A stretch of 64,000 nucleotides of DNA, taken from contig CAZVYG010000002.1 of assembly GCA_964631605.1 (NCBI GenBank), forward strand, positions 1-64,000, read 5' to 3'. The translations under genes and the position numbers were made by a program. The first letter of the stretch is position 1. Every line of letters starts with the position of its first letter. The stretch comes from JARKQH01 sp964631605 (GTDB lineage Bacteria > Verrucomicrobiota > Verrucomicrobiia > Limisphaerales > UBA8199). This document shows, piece by piece, positions 34,465 to 42,967 of the stretch. A model generated the notes under the pieces. The model was not told the DNA's origin, searched no databases, and was given only the letters and a program-made list of their open reading frames with translations.

Positions 34465-35448
34465 TCAGCCGCCAACCTGGGCGCGGGCTTCGGCCGCCAG
34501 GGGCGTGCTCAGGTAACGTTCGCCGGTGGAGCAGGCAATGGTAACGATCATCTTACCTTTGTTTTCCGGGCGTTTGGCCACTTCGATGGCGGCCCAAACA
34601 TTGGCCCCGGAGGAGATGCCGGCGAGAATGCCCTCCTCTTTGGCCAGCCGCCGCGCCATGGCGAAGGCATCGTCGTTGGACACCTGGATGCACTCGACAA
34701 TCTGGGGATTTCCCTTGGCGTCCTTGAGGTGGAGGTTCCTGGGAATGAAGCCCGCGCCGGTGCCCTGGATCTTATGGGGACCGGGTTTGATCGGCTGGCC
34801 GGCCAGAGTTTGCGAAATGACCGGGGAGTCCTTGGGCTCGACCGCGATGGCCTGAAAACCGGGTTTGCGGGATTTGATGACTTCGGTGCAGCCGGTAATG
34901 GTGCCGCCGGTGCCCACGGCGGCAACCAGGATGTCAACCTTTCCGTCGGTGTCCCGCCAGATTTCCTCGGCGGTGGTTTTGGAGTGGATTTCGGGATTGG
35001 CCTCGTTCTCGAACTGCTGGGGAATCCAGGAGTTGGGAGTCTCTTTGGCCAGTTGTTCAGCGCGAGCGATGGCGCCTTTCATGCCCTCGGTTCCCGGGGT
35101 GAGAACCAGTTTGGCTCCGAGCATGGCGAGCAGGGTGCGGCGCTCCAGCGACATCGTCTCGGGCATTGTCAGGATCAACTGATAGCCTTTGGCAGCGGCA
35201 ACAAACGCCAGAGCAATTCCCGTGTTGCCGCTGGTGGGCTCAATAATGACGGTGTCCTTCTTGAGAATACCCTTGCGCTCGGCGGCCTCAATCATGGCCA
35301 TGCCGATGCGGTCTTTCACGCTGCCCAGCGGATTAAAAAACTCACATTTGAGCAGGATGGTGGCGTGCAAACCCTCCGTGACCCGGTTCAGTCTGACGAG
35401 CGGCGTGTTTCCTACAGTCTCAACTATGTTGTTGTAAATGCGTCCCAT
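34465..35448 (-). CDS. cysK: Cysteine synthase A (O-acetylserine sulfhydrylase)
   Basis: 327 residues from ATG at 35448, matching the family start MGRIYNNIVETVGNTPLV; an upstream ATG at 35508 would add 20 residues. FFNPLGSVKDRIG carries the PLP lysine (about residue 42), PTSGNTGIALAF is the asparagine loop, and AVGTGGTITG binds the cofactor phosphate. It forms cysteine from O-acetylserine and sulfide. cysE is not nearby. No strong ribosome-binding site marks either start. Confidence 0.95.
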   Translation of the reverse strand: MGRIYNNIVETVGNTPLVRLNRVTEGLHATILLKCEFFNPLGSVKDRIGMAMIEAAERKGILKKDTVIIEPTSGNTGIALAFVAAAKGYQLILTMPETMSLERRTLLAMLGAKLVLTPGTEGMKGAIARAEQLAKETPNSWIPQQFENEANPEIHSKTTAEEIWRDTDGKVDILVAAVGTGGTITGCTEVIKSRKPGFQAIAVEPKDSPVISQTLAGQPIKPGPHKIQGTGAGFIPRNLHLKDAKGNPQIVECIQVSNDDAFAMARRLAKEEGILAGISSGANVWAAIEVAKRPENKGKMIVTIACSTGERYLSTPLAAEARAQVGG

Positions 35449-35634
35449 ACTCGGTAACTGGTTTAAGATGATTCCTGTCAGTTTGTCGAATTCGGGGCCA
35501 ATGTTCATCAACTTTCGAGTTGGGGCAAGTGGAATTTTATTATTTTGACCAAGTTACTTGAGTTTAACCTATTCCTGCGAGAATGCCTTGGTTTTCGCAA
35601 TTTTGAACGCTTCTGGGATTCCTTTCCGCCACGC

Positions 35635-36681
35635 ATGCCATTGCAGACAACCAGAAAGTTTTGCGTGCTGTTGAGTGAGCCTGCCCTACCGGCAAACGCA
35701 CTTGGACTGGTCTTAGGGATGGTACTGCTTGGCGCCGTAGGTGGTGCCGGGCTATCAACAGGGGCAGAAAGACCGCCCTGGGCCGAGGCTGATCGTTCAG
35801 TCCATGACCCGTCGCGGATCGTGCGTTGTCAAGATCGGTATTGGTTGTTTGCCACTGGGATGGGCATCAGCTCACGTCACTCGGCGGACACGGTGACGTG
35901 GGAGGTTGGACCACGGGTGTTCACCAATGCGCCGGGTTGGACGAGTGAGGCGGTTCCTGGTTTTCGCGGACACTTTTGGGCGCCGGATGTGATTTATTTG
36001 AAGGGGCGCTACCTGCTTTATTACTCGGTTTCGACGTGGGGTTCGCAAGTCTCCGCGATTGGGCTGGCAACCAACGCGACGCTGAACCCGGCCGATCCGG
36101 CTTACGGCTGGGGAGATTGTGGGGTGGTAATTCAGTCGGGCCGGGGTGACGATTTCAACGCGATTGATCCGGCGGTGATGCTGGCGGTGGATGGGCGCTT
36201 GTGGCTGGTCTTTGGATCGTTTTGGGGAGGGATTAAGCTGGTGGAGCTGAATCCGGAGACAGGCAAGCGGCTCGATCCCAACGCGCCACCGGTTGCGCTG
36301 GCGTGGAAGAACGAGATCGAGGCGGGGGCGATGCTTGAACGCGGCGACGACTACTACCTATTTGTGAACTGGGGACTCTGTTGCCGGGGTACCAACAGCA
36401 CTTACAACATTCGCGTGGGACGGAGCCGTCTGCCGACAGGTCCGTACCTGGACGCGGATGGGAAGGACCTGTTGCAGGGCGGCGGCACCCTTGTGCTGGA
36501 CAGAGAGGGACCGCGGATCGGTCCGGGTCACGCCGGTTTCTTCACCCGGGAGGGGCGCGAGTACATAAGCTACCACTACTACGACGGGGACCGGCGGGGA
36601 GCCAAGACGCTTGGGATTGGGCGACTGACTTGGACCGCGGATGGCTGGCCAAGAGTGGAGTTCCTGAGCCCGCCTCGATGA
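35635..36681 (+). CDS. Exported GH43 endo-alpha-1,5-L-arabinanase-type hydrolase
   Basis: About 348 residues from ATG at 35635; the frame is open to a TTG at 35545. A signal-peptide-like segment (GLVLGMVLLGAVGGAGLS) precedes a five-bladed propeller. The three GH43 acidic residues are in VHDPSRIV (base Asp), AIDPAVM (pKa-modulating Asp) and EIEAGAML (acid Glu). HFWAPDV, SYHYYDG and FGSFWGGI match the arabinanase branch. It should hydrolyse arabinan outside the cytoplasm, consistent with the pentose/deoxyhexose theme of the region. Confidence 0.88.
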   Translation: MPLQTTRKFCVLLSEPALPANALGLVLGMVLLGAVGGAGLSTGAERPPWAEADRSVHDPSRIVRCQDRYWLFATGMGISSRHSADTVTWEVGPRVFTNAPGWTSEAVPGFRGHFWAPDVIYLKGRYLLYYSVSTWGSQVSAIGLATNATLNPADPAYGWGDCGVVIQSGRGDDFNAIDPAVMLAVDGRLWLVFGSFWGGIKLVELNPETGKRLDPNAPPVALAWKNEIEAGAMLERGDDYYLFVNWGLCCRGTNSTYNIRVGRSRLPTGPYLDADGKDLLQGGGTLVLDREGPRIGPGHAGFFTREGREYISYHYYDGDRRGAKTLGIGRLTWTADGWPRVEFLSPPR

Positions 36682-36840
36682 GTCCCGCCGAGCGGGCGGC
36701 CAGGAAGGGGGCAGAAACCGCGGCTACTGGCCTCATTCGAACCGGTCGCCCTTGCTCAGCCCGAGGCCCCACAGGAATATCGGAACTATTGCGGAAACCT
36801 GTTTTCCGAATCTTGGCACCAGCCGTTGCCCATCAAGGCT

Positions 36841-37026
36841 TCACGCACCGGTTTTGTGTTCCATCCAGAAGGGCGCGGAGGCAAACCAGGCGACCGTACC
36901 GACGAGCAGCCAAGCCTGGGTGTGCGGCAGAGTAAGCCTGTCGCCGAAAAACAGCAGTGCGGCGAGGATGACCACCGCGAGGGCGGCGCCGGAAATGCAC
37001 TGAAGGATGAGTCGGCGGAGGTTCAC
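36841..37026 (-). CDS. Small membrane protein coupled to the NCS1-type permease
   Basis: 61 residues from a GTG that overlaps the permease stop (GTGA). Two hydrophobic helices (ISGAALAVVILAALLFF and AWLLVGTVAWFASAPF) are separated by a short polar turn. Translational coupling and shared hydrophobicity suggest an accessory subunit of the permease. It is too short to assign to a family. The open frame continues upstream only because it runs antisense-free through the permease gene in another phase. Confidence 0.6.
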   Translation of the reverse strand: MNLRRLILQCISGAALAVVILAALLFFGDRLTLPHTQAWLLVGTVAWFASAPFWMEHKTGA

Positions 37027-38426
37027 GGGACGACGAGGGAGTTGGCGGAGTGGCGAGCTTGAACAACCCTGCTGAGAACCGCGTAGAGCAGTGAGGTGAG
37101 AAACCACCCGGGCAGGCTGACGAAGAAGATTTGGGTGCGACCGCTCAGCACCAGCCAAGTGCATGCGGCGACAGTGAGAATCCAAGCCAGGCCGGCGGCC
37201 CAGTTGAGGCGGAGGCCGGCCGCCTCGGCGAAGTTGGAGCGCAATCCCAGCCGGGGCAGCACCCAGAAATCCATAAAGATGACCGCGCCCATTGGCATCA
37301 AGATCATGCCCCAGAGGGCGACAAAGTCCAGAAGCCGCATCGTGACGATCGGAAAAATGGCGGTGACAGTCGCGACCAGCCCTGTGACAAGCGTGACTTT
37401 GAACCGGGAGGAATTGGGAATCAGGGATTGGAAAGCCAGACCGGCGCGGTAGAGGGTCGGGTTTGCGGTGGTCCAGCCCGCGGCGACCACAGCGATAAGC
37501 CCGGCCAGGCCGCAGGCGTGGTAAGCCAGCGGGCCGGGGAGGACGGCAGTATTGGCGGGGTCCTGGCGCAATTGAACGGCATAGAGAACGGAAGCGGCAA
37601 TCCAAGCCATGAAATGGCCGAGGAACATGCCTGCGGCGGACGCCACGCCGTACCATGATTTTCGCGCGAAGCGGAAGATGGAGAGGTCAGCCATGCCGAC
37701 GTGCCAGGCCATGTTGCAGAACCAGGCAAAGAACATCACATGCCAGAAGGTAAACTTGAGCTGGCCAGACTGGGGCGGGCCGCCGGTCCAGATGGTGGTG
37801 CTGGCGACCTGCCAGAAATCGCCCGGGCGGGTGAGGCCCATTTCGCGCAGGCCAATGATGCCGAAGGCGATGAACATACACACCAGCCAGGGGGCCGCGA
37901 TGTTGGCAAAGCGCGATACGAAACGGTAACCATAGGCCGCGACGACTGAGAACAACGCGCCCGTGATCAGCACCGCCACCACCCAGCCGATGCCGCTTGG
38001 GAGGGTGTCAGTCAGTTGCGGCATGGCGAACTTGAAATACACGCCGAGGGCCGTGGCCGAAACCGTCATCATGGCGCCGGCCAGAACGGTGAACATGACC
38101 CCGTTGGCAGTATTGTATAGGGTCACCACGTGGCGCCCGCAGATTTTTTCGAGTTGGCAATAGAGGGTGAGGCGCGCCCGGGTCGCAATGGGGGCGGTAA
38201 GGAAAGTCCAGCTCAGGACAGCCAGAAGGTTGCCGACGACCAGGCCGATGATGAAGTCGAACGCGCTGACGCCGGACGCCAGAAAGAGCGGACCGATCAT
38301 CAACTCGGTTCCAGCAACGTGCTCGCCGGCGAACTGGCCGACGAAGTTCTTCAGGCCGAGCCGGGCCTTCTCGGGCACCGGCTCGCGTTCGTATTCGTTC
38401 ACCGGTTCCTGCCGGGGGTCGCTCAT
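37023..38426 (-). CDS. NCS1-type nucleobase/cation symporter family permease
   Basis: 467 residues from ATG at 38426 (MSDPRQEPVNEYEREPVP). About 12 membrane helices follow the pattern of purine-cytosine permeases: GQFAGEHVAGTELMIGPLFL in helix 1, a helix-6 ANIAAPWLVCMF, and AGWTTANPTLYRAG near helix 8. Starting five bases after rhaB, it looks like part of the rhamnose operon, so its substrate may be a sugar-derived or nucleobase-like solute. Some verrucomicrobial sugar operons carry such permeases, but specificity is unknown. Confidence 0.85.
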   Translation of the reverse strand: MSDPRQEPVNEYEREPVPEKARLGLKNFVGQFAGEHVAGTELMIGPLFLASGVSAFDFIIGLVVGNLLAVLSWTFLTAPIATRARLTLYCQLEKICGRHVVTLYNTANGVMFTVLAGAMMTVSATALGVYFKFAMPQLTDTLPSGIGWVVAVLITGALFSVVAAYGYRFVSRFANIAAPWLVCMFIAFGIIGLREMGLTRPGDFWQVASTTIWTGGPPQSGQLKFTFWHVMFFAWFCNMAWHVGMADLSIFRFARKSWYGVASAAGMFLGHFMAWIAASVLYAVQLRQDPANTAVLPGPLAYHACGLAGLIAVVAAGWTTANPTLYRAGLAFQSLIPNSSRFKVTLVTGLVATVTAIFPIVTMRLLDFVALWGMILMPMGAVIFMDFWVLPRLGLRSNFAEAAGLRLNWAAGLAWILTVAACTWLVLSGRTQIFFVSLPGWFLTSLLYAVLSRVVQARHSANSLVVP

Positions 38427-38430
38427 GGGT

Positions 38431-39921
38431 CTATTTGACCCGCTGCAGATCGGCGAAGCGCGCGGAGGCGGATTCCCAGCGCGAGGGGTCGGCTGGTTCG
38501 TAAGTTGACACGGCGCTGGACTTGCGGACCACCCGGCGCATTTCAGCCAGGGAGGACAGCTCGCCGCTGGAGCGGACCTGAACGAGGAGGTTGCCCATGG
38601 CGGTGGCCTCGACGGGACCGGTGATGACCGGGCGCTGGCAGGCGTCGGCGGTGAACTGGTTGAGCATTTCACTCTTGGAACCGCCGCCGACGATGTGAAC
38701 GACTTCGATGCGGTTCTCAGTCAGTTCCTCCAACCAGCCCAACGTCTGGCGGTATTTCAACGCCAGGCTCTCGTAGGCGCAACGGACCAACTCACCTTCG
38801 GTCTTGGGAACAGGCTGGCCGGTCTGACGGCAAAACTCCTGGATAGCCTTGGGCATGTCCGGCGGGTTGAGAAAACGCAGGTCGTCGGGGTTGACGATCG
38901 AGCGGAGGGCTGGGGCTTTGCCGGCGAGGCGCGCGAGGTCGGAGTAATCGTACTTCCTGCCGCGCGCGTCGAAGGACCGCTTGCACTGCTGCACGAGCCA
39001 CAACCCCATGATGTTCTTGAGGAGGCGGTAGGTGCCGTCCAGGCCGCCTTCGTTGGTCAGGTTCAGTTCCTCGGTGCGCGGCGAGAGGGAAGCCTTCTGG
39101 ACCTCGACGCCCATGAGCGACCAGGTGCCGGAGCTGAGATACGCCCAATTCGGTTTGCCGGTGTTGGCGGTAGGGACGCCAGCGACCGCCGAGGCGGTAT
39201 CATGGGTGGGCGGGGCGACGACTTTGACGGCCCCGAGGCCGGTGCGTTCGGCAACGCAGGCGCGCAGGGTGCCCAGGGTGGTGCCGGGCGGGACGATTTT
39301 GGGGAAGAGGTGGAGAGGCAGAGCAAATTTCTTGAGCAGGTCGGTGGCCCAGGTGCGTTTGAGGGGATGCATGCACTGGGTGGTGGTGCCATTGGTAAAC
39401 TCAATCACCCGCGAGCCGCACAGCGCCCAGTGGATGAAGTCCGGCATCAGGAGCATGCAATCGGCCTGTTGCAGCAGCGCGGGGGTGGCCTGGTTGGCCG
39501 CCAGCAACTGGAACAAGGTGTTAAACTGCATGAACTGGAGGCCGGTCTGGGCAAAAATCTCGGAGCGCGGCACTTTACGGAAGGCTTTCTCCATCATTCC
39601 GTTGGTGCGGGAATCGCGGTAATGAAACGGCTGGCCGAGCATTTCGCCCTGGCGAGTGAGGAGCACATAATCCACGCCCCAGGTATCAGCGCCGACCGAG
39701 ACAATGGACTTGCCGTATTTGGATGCGGCCAGGCCAAGACCGTTCTGGATTTCGGCCCAGAGCCGCAGGACGTCCCAGCGCATCGAGTCGGCGAGGTAAA
39801 CCGGGCCGTTGGGGAAGCGATGGATTTCCTCCAGTTTGAGGGTCTTGCCGTTCCAGAGGCCGGCGATCACGCGGCCGCTTTCGGCGCCGAGGTCAATACC
39901 GAGATAAACGCGTTGTGGCAT
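38431..39921 (-). CDS. rhaB: L-rhamnulokinase
   Basis: 496 residues, FGGY carbohydrate-kinase fold. The phosphate-1 loop is IDLGAESGRVIAG (residues 8-20), SVGADTWGVDYVLL is in the substrate region, and the second ATP-binding part is VHIVGGGSKSEMLNQ. Asp in the AADTWG-like motif is the catalytic-base region. It phosphorylates L-rhamnulose, the product of the isomerase encoded two genes upstream, giving rhamnulose-1-phosphate. The stop lies 5 bases from the permease start, so they are cotranscribed. Confidence 0.94.
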   Translation of the reverse strand: MPQRVYLGIDLGAESGRVIAGLWNGKTLKLEEIHRFPNGPVYLADSMRWDVLRLWAEIQNGLGLAASKYGKSIVSVGADTWGVDYVLLTRQGEMLGQPFHYRDSRTNGMMEKAFRKVPRSEIFAQTGLQFMQFNTLFQLLAANQATPALLQQADCMLLMPDFIHWALCGSRVIEFTNGTTTQCMHPLKRTWATDLLKKFALPLHLFPKIVPPGTTLGTLRACVAERTGLGAVKVVAPPTHDTASAVAGVPTANTGKPNWAYLSSGTWSLMGVEVQKASLSPRTEELNLTNEGGLDGTYRLLKNIMGLWLVQQCKRSFDARGRKYDYSDLARLAGKAPALRSIVNPDDLRFLNPPDMPKAIQEFCRQTGQPVPKTEGELVRCAYESLALKYRQTLGWLEELTENRIEVVHIVGGGSKSEMLNQFTADACQRPVITGPVEATAMGNLLVQVRSSGELSSLAEMRRVVRKSSAVSTYEPADPSRWESASARFADLQRVK

Positions 39922-39956
39922 AGGTCAGTTGAATATTAAAGGTGAAAAACCGAGCG

Positions 39957-41081
39957 TCACAGATTGGGAGAGAGCGCCGCGGTGGCTTCGACGGCGGGCG
40001 CGGCCGAAGTTTGTTTTTGGCTCAGTTTGCCGCTGTAGGCGGCCAGCACGGTGGAGCTCAATAGCAGGACCAGGCCCACGGCCAGAAGCGAACGAGTTCG
40101 GCTGCTGGTTCCGCGCCATTCGCCGAGGAAGATGCCGAGCAGCGTGCTAAAGAGGATCGCGCTGGCCATCAGGACGGCCCAGCCGATGTAGGCCATCCGG
40201 CCCATGGCCGGCTCGCCGGTCTTGAACGCGATGAATTGCGAGCACCAGATGGCCCCGGCCAGGCCGGCAAAAAGGAGGTTGCCGGCGATGGGGGCGCCGG
40301 TTTTGAAGTAGTCACCGGTGGTTTTGTTTTTGGCGTTCAGGTAGAGGCACCAGACGCCGTTGACGACAAAGCCGCCCAGCAACACGACCACCAGGACCGG
40401 CATGCCCCGCCAGGTGGCGGAGGTGACCGGCGCGGTGGTCTGCGCCAATTGTTCAATGGCCGCGCCCCCCTGGAGGCCGAAGCTCATGGCCGAGCTCATC
40501 AGCCCGGAGAAGATAGCCACGGTAATGCCGCGTTTGAAATTGTATTCGGCGACCGCCTTTTTCTTTTCAGCTTCAGGCAGTTCATTCTCCTTGGACATGC
40601 CGGCCATGCCGACGAAGATGATGCCCAGCAGCGAGACAAACACCCCGAGGAGCGACACGTTCGCGGAGGGCGAACCGTAGAGGCTGCTGATTTTGCCGGC
40701 AATGATGGGAGGGACGAGCGTGCCGGCGGCCGCGCACAGGCCGCAACCAATCGCCAGCCCCAAGCCCACGCCCAGGTAGCGAATCATGAGGCCCCAGGTG
40801 AGGCCCCCGACGCCCCAGGCGGCGCCGCAGAGAAAGCAATAGAGCAGGGTGTTGCCGGGCGAAGCCTTGAGCACCGCAAACACATTGGGCGAGGTGGTGA
40901 GGGCCAGAATCCAGGGCACAATCACCAGGCCGAAAACCGCGTAAATGAACCAGTAGCTTTCCCAGGCCCAGTTCTTGACTTTCTTGAACGGCAGGTAAAA
41001 GACGGCGCCGGCAAGGCCGCCGAGCGCGAAAATGGTTACGCCGAGCGCGGGATTGGTGGTTGCAGGGACGATTTCATTCAT
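39957..41081 (-). CDS. rhaT: L-rhamnose/proton symporter
   Basis: 374 residues with ten membrane helices, similar in size to E. coli RhaT (344). Typical segments are GGLAGAVFYLPFKKVKNW, AVFGLVIVPW, CGAAWGVGGLTWGLMIRYLG and FSGLMSSAMSFGLQGG. It should import L-rhamnose with a proton across the inner membrane. It follows rhaA after a hairpin-containing spacer and precedes rhaB by 35 bases. Confidence 0.92.
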   Translation of the reverse strand: MNEIVPATTNPALGVTIFALGGLAGAVFYLPFKKVKNWAWESYWFIYAVFGLVIVPWILALTTSPNVFAVLKASPGNTLLYCFLCGAAWGVGGLTWGLMIRYLGVGLGLAIGCGLCAAAGTLVPPIIAGKISSLYGSPSANVSLLGVFVSLLGIIFVGMAGMSKENELPEAEKKKAVAEYNFKRGITVAIFSGLMSSAMSFGLQGGAAIEQLAQTTAPVTSATWRGMPVLVVVLLGGFVVNGVWCLYLNAKNKTTGDYFKTGAPIAGNLLFAGLAGAIWCSQFIAFKTGEPAMGRMAYIGWAVLMASAILFSTLLGIFLGEWRGTSSRTRSLLAVGLVLLLSSTVLAAYSGKLSQKQTSAAPAVEATAALSPNL

Positions 41082-41156
41082 GGCGAGTCCTTAAGCTGGA
41101 GAAATTGGAGCGTCGAAGGATTGGATGGTTTGGTTGCTGGAAAAAAGGTGAAAGGG

Positions 41157-41189
41157 CGGCTCTCCCCGCGGGATGAACGGGGAGAGCCG
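41157..41189 (-). terminator. Intercistronic hairpin between rhaA and rhaT
   Basis: CGGCTCTCCCC (41157-41167) and GGGGAGAGCCG (41179-41189) are perfectly complementary, giving an 11-bp stem with an 11-base loop. On the minus strand a T-run comes only about ten bases after the stem. It is therefore more likely a partial terminator or mRNA-stabilising hairpin that makes rhaA more abundant than rhaT. Confidence 0.6.
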
Positions 41190-41249
41190 GTTGGATGCTT
41201 GAAAATGGTTCCGCACCAGCCCATTGGTGTCAGAATCGGCCCGGGAACC

Positions 41250-42515
41250 TCAGCGCTTGGACAGCACGTCGCGTTCGTAGCGTTTGACTTCGGCAAGCCA
41301 GGCATCGCCCACCGGCACGCCCTTCTGCTGGCAGTAGTAGTCCCACACCGCCCCGAAGGGGAGCACTTTGGCGTCCTCCATGAGGGCCAGGCGCGAGGTG
41401 TAATCCCCTTCAAGCTCGAATTTCTTAAGTTTTTGGATCGGCGCCACAAGGGCCAAGAGGAGGGCCTTGACCATGTTGCGTGTGCCGATCACCCACGCCG
41501 CCACGCGGTTGATGCTCGCGTCGAAGTAGTCCAAGCCGATGCGCACCCGGCCGATATAACCACCCCAGACAATTTCCTGGGCGATGGCCTCGAGTTCGTC
41601 GGTGAGTGTGACCACGTGGTCGCTGTCCCAGCGGACCCCGCGGCTGACGTGCAGGGCGATCTCGGGGAGGTAGCAGAGCACCGAGGAGATTTTGTCGGCA
41701 ATGCCTTCGGTCGGGTGATAGTGCCCGGCGTCGAGCGTGAGGAGCGTGCCGCGGCTGACGGCGTAGCCAAGGTAGAACTCGTGGGAACCGGGCGTATAGC
41801 TTTCGGCGCCGATGCCGAAAAGCTTCGGCTCGACCGAATCCACATTGAGCTTGCGGTCAATTTTCTTCTTGAACACAGCGTCGAGAGATTCGACCAGACG
41901 TTCGCGCGGTCCACGCCGGTCCGCGGGAGTATCCTTCATCCCGTCGGGGATCCAAAGGTTGGTGAGGCAGGTTTTGCCCAGCGCTTTGCCGAACGCGGCG
42001 CCGATCTCGCGCGAGCGGATGCCATGCTCGATCCAGAACTTGCGGACGCTCTTATCGGGGTGCGTGAGGGTCATGCCGTCCTTGACCATCGGATGGGAGA
42101 AATACGTCTGGTTGAAATCCATGCCGATCTTGAGGGATTTGGCCCAGGCGATCCAGTTCTTGAACTGCTCGGCGCTCAATTCGTCCCGGTCCACCTTTTT
42201 GCCATCCATCTCCGCGTAGCAGGCATGGATGTTGAAGCGGTGCGAGCCGGGGATGAGCGAAATGGCTTTCTCGAAGTCGGCCCGAAGCTGTTCGGGAGTC
42301 CGCGCTTTGCCGGGATAATTGCCCGTTACGGCCAGGCCATCACCCAGCGCGCCCCCCACGTTTTCGAATCCTCCCACGTCGTCGCCCTGCCAGCAATGCA
42401 TCGAGATGGAGATGCGGGCCAGTTGGGCCAGGGCTTGATCGGTATCCACTCCGAGTTGGGCGTATCGTTCCTTGGCAAGTTGGTAGGATCGTTCGATGTT
42501 CTTAGTTTTGCTCAT
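41250..42515 (-). CDS. rhaA: L-rhamnose isomerase
   Basis: 421 residues, the E. coli-type RhaA length. Signature segments are SMHCWQGDDVGGFE (substrate/metal region, about 38-51), DFNQTYFSHPMVKDG, and the metal-binding LDAGHYHPTEG (about 260-270); HVSRGVRWDSDHVV follows. It converts L-rhamnose to L-rhamnulose with a divalent metal. It is the first gene of the rhaA-rhaT-rhaB-permease unit. The usual third enzyme, rhamnulose-1-phosphate aldolase, and the AraC-type RhaS/RhaR regulators are not in the window. Confidence 0.95.
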   Translation of the reverse strand: MSKTKNIERSYQLAKERYAQLGVDTDQALAQLARISISMHCWQGDDVGGFENVGGALGDGLAVTGNYPGKARTPEQLRADFEKAISLIPGSHRFNIHACYAEMDGKKVDRDELSAEQFKNWIAWAKSLKIGMDFNQTYFSHPMVKDGMTLTHPDKSVRKFWIEHGIRSREIGAAFGKALGKTCLTNLWIPDGMKDTPADRRGPRERLVESLDAVFKKKIDRKLNVDSVEPKLFGIGAESYTPGSHEFYLGYAVSRGTLLTLDAGHYHPTEGIADKISSVLCYLPEIALHVSRGVRWDSDHVVTLTDELEAIAQEIVWGGYIGRVRIGLDYFDASINRVAAWVIGTRNMVKALLLALVAPIQKLKKFELEGDYTSRLALMEDAKVLPFGAVWDYYCQQKGVPVGDAWLAEVKRYERDVLSKR

Positions 42516-42967
42516 AAGTTTGCTATAGTTGCGCGACCAGATAAAGAACCTGATGGGACGTATTTATCGCAACTTCCCCCGGCAAAAGCCAACCGAAAAA
42601 TGCAGGGCGCAACAAACCGTTTCCGGGCCTCTCGAGGAACGGCGCGACACCCCTGGACCGGACTGGGTGTATTGACGCTGCGGAGGGACGCCTCCTGCAC
42701 CAGCTCCTGCTGCGGCGCGCTGTGCCTGAGGACCTACAACCTCCAGTTCCACAGCCAGACCGCGCGTCGCCTCCCTCGCCGGAGCGCCACACCCTTGCCT
42801 GGCGGGTCCCCCGACGGGTAAACCCGGATGCCATTGGCACAGTGCGCCCTTGTTTTTTTTGAACATTCGTTGGGGAAGATTGTCACCTTGGCAAATCGGA
42901 CCTGTGAGGTGTGCCCCTGCTTCCCAGGCGAGGGGCCTCCACCATGACTGGTCCGGAAGATTCCTGT
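42516..42967. other. Divergent spacer between rhaA and the NEW3-protein gene
   Basis: It must hold the rhaA promoter on the minus strand. Just upstream of rhaA the bases ACTATAGCAAACTT contain a TATAGC-like -10 candidate, but no convincing -35 is seen. The rest (about 42640-42830) is GC-rich, with many short inverted repeats; its open frames in several phases have no protein-like pattern. No gene or regulator site recognised. Confidence 0.35.

Noticed and set aside
40236..42821. 861-codon open frame on the plus strand
   Set aside because: It runs antisense over rhaT and rhaA, which have clear family motifs; its translation is rich in Gly, Arg and His with no domain pattern. It is a by-product of GC-rich codon use.
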